DNA of 64,000 nt from Nautilus pompilius (lineage: Eukaryota > Mollusca > Cephalopoda > Nautilida > Nautilidae): contig JACATO010001712.1 of NCBI GenBank assembly GCA_018389105.1, positions 20,001-84,000 on the forward strand. The letters are read 5' to 3'. The notes beneath the pieces were generated by a model that made no database searches, had not been told where the DNA came from, and saw nothing but the letters and a program-made list of their open reading frames with translations. This document shows positions 61,033 to 64,000 of this stretch, piece by piece. A program made the translations under genes and the position numbers. Every line of letters starts with the position of its first letter. Position 1 is the first letter of the stretch.

Positions 61033-62934
61033 TAGTATTAATTTAAAATACTGTATTACGAAAATTATAATCGAATTCATACTCTAAACGAATTAAGGCT
61101 TACGGCTTATACATATACTGTATATCCCGCATTTATCTGGTTAACTGTTATTATTCCAGTGGAAATACTTTTATAGTATCGAAATCTTTAGATATTCTCT
61201 TTTTCGGTTAACAATATCTGTATTTGTGCAACCTGTTGTGGAAATTTTGATCGAAAGTTCCAATATTCATTAAAAAATCTCTTTTACTTTAGAAATCTTC
61301 CAAAATAAAACCTAGAACTTTTCTTCAGTTAATTCTTACCTAAAATACCGGATGGCACCAAGACTGCGAGAAAAGTTTTATATACAGACACAGCCTCTCC
61401 AATTAAAACTTAAAACAACAACAACATGACAATGCGTGTTATATATGAAAACCACCAAGACAAAAGTAATAAAGACTTTGACGAAGATCAAACGTAAATA
61501 GACGCAGTTGTTAAAATTGTTCCCACTTTTTTAATGCCTCTTAAAACTCATACAAACGAATGAATCTGTATTTTTTCCACAAGTGTCTCTTCAAAAAGCC
61601 GGCCCGGTCAACGGGTGCTAGGAAACAAAGTCAGTCACTGGAACGGCGAGTGAGCACGTTAATTCTTAAATACCAAAATGATCCAATTTAAAAATCGCTA
61701 GCCACATGCCCGGCGCACGGTAGATTGGTTCCGGAATCGTGGAACATATCCCAAATGGATTTACTTGACCCGGCCGGCCGCCAGGCGATTTCAGCTTGGA
61801 TGATTTACTATTCATGGTCCTTGGAAATCCTTTCCGTGAGTCTACAGCTAATTAAAAAAGGTCTGCCTAACTGGACTTTACCAAGGGGGATATTAAAACG
61901 CATCTCCTACATCCTGTCGTTTGGCTGTAATTTTAGTTTATAAGTCATCTTTTTCTTTTCAAAGAAATCAAACCGGTAGGACACTAATAGCTACTTAATA
62001 TAGCTTGATTATATCTGAATAAAACGACATCCAAATTTCATATTTACCTAATATAACATCGCACACTCTCGTCAGAAGCCTGTCCGTAGATTAGATTCTG
62101 TAAGCGAAGCTGTCTGGTTTTGCAGTTCACTGTTGACTTTATAACATGGATTTAAAACAGGCATTCGGTGGGACTATACAAAGAGAAGTCTCTATACAGA
62201 GAATGACTCGAGAGGTTAGGGCACATGTGAACGGTAATGCTGACGTCACTTCCTGCAGCCACTTGTGAGGTCGTCGAGGATGAAGAGGTCACGCTTTACA
62301 GCCACTGGGAAAGATTTCTTCCGGGAATATATTCTTTAAAGCCTGAAATAAAACTATTAAAATATATATTTTTTAATTATTATTCTTAGATAGCTGCTGC
62401 TCGGCCCTGAATAATAATCGAGGTACTGGGGATGACCGGACGAGAAGTCGGCCGTCTTTAATGGCTGTCACAAAACCGCCAGAAAGGCGTCTTCACGTGG
62501 CATTTAATATTCTCTGATATTTAATGTCACACAAACACTGTGTAAATATGATCTTTCGGTTTCCATTCCAGTCGGTCATTAAAGACGAACTAAAAATGAC
62601 CTTTCTGCTGTTGTTATACTTTCATTTTACACAGGCACGTCTTTAAACGTTTTATAATCAAAACAGGAAGAAATCCTATCTGTTTTCTGGTTAGCAGTAA
62701 ATATTGACTCAAATCGACACATGCAAACTTCCGGAATTGTTGTTGCTGTGTTTTTTTTAAACAATCATCCCTCGATACCACCCAGCTAAGGGATAAAAGC
62801 AGAGAGGTGGGGGGGGAGGGCGAAACATAGAAGAAAAAAAGAAGTTCAGTTAACAATCAGATTATCATTCACGTAAACATAAATCAGTTGTTTGCAAGAG
62901 AGAAAAGATTCGTTTGCTTTTCTTGACAGCACCA
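61033..62934. other. No gene recognised
   Basis: AT-rich DNA, with one isolated TGACGTCA at 62241-62248 and a G-run near 62810. Short frames (for example plus 61725-61943) match nothing known to me. Confidence 0.4.
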
Positions 62935-63101
62935 GAGAGAGAGAGAGAGAGAGAGAGAGCGAGGAGAGAGAGGAGAGAGATGATGATGATGATGGATGTC
63001 AGTACAAGAGAAAGAAAGATATGACGTCAGTACAGAGAGAGAGAGAGAGATGATGATGATGATGATGATGTCAGTACAGAGAAAGAAAGATATGACGTCA
63101 G

Positions 63102-63132
<31 letters not shown>
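62935..63132. repeat. GA-rich array with TGACGTCA (array 6), internally duplicated
   Basis: GAGAGA tracts flank two copies of a block: GATGAT triplets, then GATGTCAGTACA, GAGAAAGAAAGATATGACGT and CAGTACAGAGAG. The copies start near 62980 and 63050 and differ in GAT number. There are two exact TGACGTCA palindromes. It is the only array of the family mixed with GAT triplets. Confidence 0.9.
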
Positions 63133-64000
63133 TTAAGCCTTCGGAAGTGAGTGTAAGCGGTCGCCACCCGGAATCAAAGGTGTTTTGACTTGCTGTTTTT
63201 TTACCAATAGTTTACAGAGCAGATTCCCTTACAAAACATCGCCAGACCAGCTGAAGTTTTTCCTCTCTTCTTTCGCTCACAACCTAAAACGTGTGACTTT
63301 TTTATGTAAAAGAAAAGAAACAGGGGTAAGTTAGGGTTAGAAAAGTGCTTCTTTTTTTAAAATTGATTACCAGGAGTTAATGATAAACAACAATAAAAAT
63401 AATAATAAGAAAGGTAAAATTGCTAATGCTAATTCCTGTTGACAGGGTTTAATCTACTACTGGTTGTGCTAAGATGAATAATATCGGTTAGTAATAACAA
63501 AAGAGTTTGTCCTTATTGACAATTATAAAATATTAGCGCTTAGCATCTCAGAGAGAAAAAAAGATGAATTATAAGAGAATGATGCTCTGATATATGGCAA
63601 GCAGAACCCCCCTCCCACGTGACTGTTTCTTATGTAAGAACGTAAGAACTACAAATAATCTGTCCTAAGGGGAGATAACTAGATTTATCAAATAAACAGT
63701 AGATCCAGATTTTCAGACAAGTAACCGTATGTGTGCGTTTTCGTTTTTTTTTTCCTTCTTGTGAGATGGGTTACAGTGAAGTTGACAATTTGCGATATGA
63801 ACATAAAAATTGTTTGTTCTGTAATTTTTCCATTAAAAGCGAAAGTAATTATTGGCCGCCAGACAGAAGTCAAGTTTTCTTTGTGCGGAGGTTGTTTACT
63901 AAACGTAAGAATACGAAAGTGGGCGGGTGTGGAGTAGAAGTGGATTTTGTCGGCCTACTGAGGCTCAAGGGTTCGGTAAACTCCGATGTTCTCGTTGAGC
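63133..64000. other. No gene recognised, AT-rich end of window
   Basis: AT-rich, with a TTAGGGTTAG word near 63333 and CCACGTGAC near 63616. Short frames at 63688-63937 on both strands overlap and have no recognised domain. Confidence 0.4.

Overview
This is a eukaryotic, very gene-poor window that looks like intergenic or intronic DNA from a repeat-rich invertebrate. I infer a lophotrochozoan, most likely a cephalopod. No open frame is longer than about 210 codons, and the longest ones lie in GC-rich or simple-repeat DNA and look accidental. Microsatellites are extremely dense, there are several tRNA-derived SINE-like copies, and two decayed copies belong to a transposon-like protein family that I remember as very abundant in octopus and squid assemblies. 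I found no intact protein-coding gene, no convincing host exon and no intact canonical tRNA or rRNA. The species call is an inference.

Layout. 1-457 is an array of CT/GA simple sequence in which the palindrome TGACGTCA (the cAMP response element core) recurs. The same repeat comes back at 5926-6098, 15903-15965, 49745-50117, 58026-58312 and 62935-63132. A decayed transposon-like ORF lies at 1310-2300 (minus). From 2.3 to 14.8 kb the DNA is unique-looking with compound TTA/TTG microsatellites and GC-rich patches. A SINE-like piece (14795-14915) and a Tc1-like transposase fossil (14960-15365), both minus strand, follow. 16-18.5 kb is AT-rich, and 18.5-24.4 kb is CpG-rich without a recognisable gene. 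A mosaic CA-type array of about 730 bp lies at 25139-25866, a tRNA-like SINE at 26661, and a decayed triplet repeat at 27417-27725. From 28 to 43 kb most sequence is unrecognised; it holds a dispersed repeat pair (37421-37628 and 39449-39626) and many microsatellites.

The most structured object is a minisatellite of about 33 units with a 43-45 bp period at 43297-44745. It has three unit types in a higher-order order and a strongly diverged flank (44746-45105) that still keeps the period. 48805-49415 looks like a second, much older degenerate tandem repeat. 52.4-53.7 kb holds two SINE-like elements and, facing them, the 3' end of a non-LTR retrotransposon with a CCHC-type motif. A second, better preserved copy of the transposon-like ORF is at 55134-55790 (plus).

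No pathway can be reconstructed because no functional gene is visible. What the window mainly shows is mobile-element decay and simple-repeat evolution. Its most unusual trait is the repeated embedding, and apparent excess even outside arrays, of the palindromes TGACGTCA and TCACGTGA, both of which are core bZIP/bHLH recognition sequences.
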